Assembly: GCA_004347865.1 (NCBI GenBank)
Contig: QNUZ01000029.1
Location: 1-13,797 of the forward strand
DNA: 13,797 bases
From: Archaeoglobi archaeon
GTDB taxonomy: Archaea > Halobacteriota > Archaeoglobi > Archaeoglobales > Archaeoglobaceae
Direction of reading: 5' to 3'
Positions 13,691 through 13,797 of the stretch are shown in pieces (position 1 is the first letter of the stretch; the number at the start of each line of letters is the position of its first letter). The notes beneath the pieces were generated by a model that was not told where the DNA came from, did not search any database, and saw only the letters and a list, made by a program, of their open reading frames with translations. Made by a program: the position numbers and the translations under genes.

Positions 13691-13729
13691 GAAATACCTA
13701 TCCACCAATCTCTGTAAGGAGGTGGTTGG

Positions 13730-13797
13730 ATGGCTGTACTGCAAGGTACCCCCGTGCTTATACTTAAGGAAGGGACCCAGAGAACAGTCGGAAGGGA
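13730..13797 (+). CDS. Thermosome (group II chaperonin) subunit, 3' truncated by window edge
   Basis: Only the first 22 codons are in the window, but the N-terminus MAVLQGTPVLILKEGTQR is characteristic of archaeal thermosome subunits. This is the ATP-driven double-ring chaperonin that folds cytosolic proteins and is strongly heat-induced. An excellent Shine-Dalgarno sequence AAGGAGGT (13717-13724) precedes the ATG by five bases. With the consensus TATA box it indicates high expression, unlike the mostly leaderless genes to its left. The alpha or beta subunit cannot be told apart from this fragment. Confidence 0.92.
   Translation, partial: MAVLQGTPVLILKEGTQRTVGR

Overview
The window looks chromosomal and comes from a euryarchaeon, most likely a member of the Archaeoglobales. 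A strain relative such as Ferroglobus, Geoglobus or Archaeoglobus is an inference from gene content and cannot be proven here. The archaeal markers are Hef, a zinc-finger RPA with its partner RPAP, aIF1A, aIF5A, a thermosome subunit, the archaeal thiolase/HMG-CoA synthase/DUF35 operon, TATA-box promoters about 26 bp ahead of several start codons, and several probable leaderless genes. An eight-heme c-type cytochrome with a lipoprotein-like signal fits a metal-reducing or otherwise respiratory hyperthermophile.

Layout from left to right. At 1-681 is the C-terminal part of a protein that runs off the left edge: an RraA-like domain, probably fused to hexulose-6-phosphate synthase. Bases 745-3956 hold a tight four-gene operon for the start of the mevalonate (archaeal lipid) pathway: an XRE-type regulator, HMG-CoA synthase, a thiolase and a DUF35 zinc-ribbon/OB protein. 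Facing it on the minus strand are a SpoVG-like gene, a structured GC-rich spacer, tRNA-Thr(GGT) and the fork-repair helicase/nuclease Hef. A small palindromic element resembling the right end of an IS200/IS605 element lies just upstream of hef. Next come a two-helix membrane protein and aIF1A on the plus strand, then the octaheme cytochrome (minus) and a DUF1152 gene (plus) that diverge from each other. The DUF1152 gene overlaps the end of the rpa-rpap operon (minus), which diverges from a Sua5-type threonylcarbamoyl-AMP synthase (plus). The window ends with the aIF5A-agmatinase pair and the first codons of a thermosome subunit.

Most of the gene content is housekeeping: lipid precursor supply, replication-fork repair, ssDNA binding, translation initiation and elongation, tRNA modification, polyamine synthesis and protein folding. 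Points that deserve a second look are: the operon thiolase has Asp where the family has its nucleophilic Cys; aIF1A seems to lack any ATG/GTG/TTG start for its full-length product and to use a CTG behind a good ribosome-binding site; a bacterial-type SpoVG occurs in an archaeon; an orphan IS200/IS605-like end remains without its transposase; the spacer between spoVG and tRNA-Thr may encode an RNA; and the Sua5 protein lacks the usual conserved interdomain linker. No CRISPR array, intact transposon, prophage or defence island is visible.
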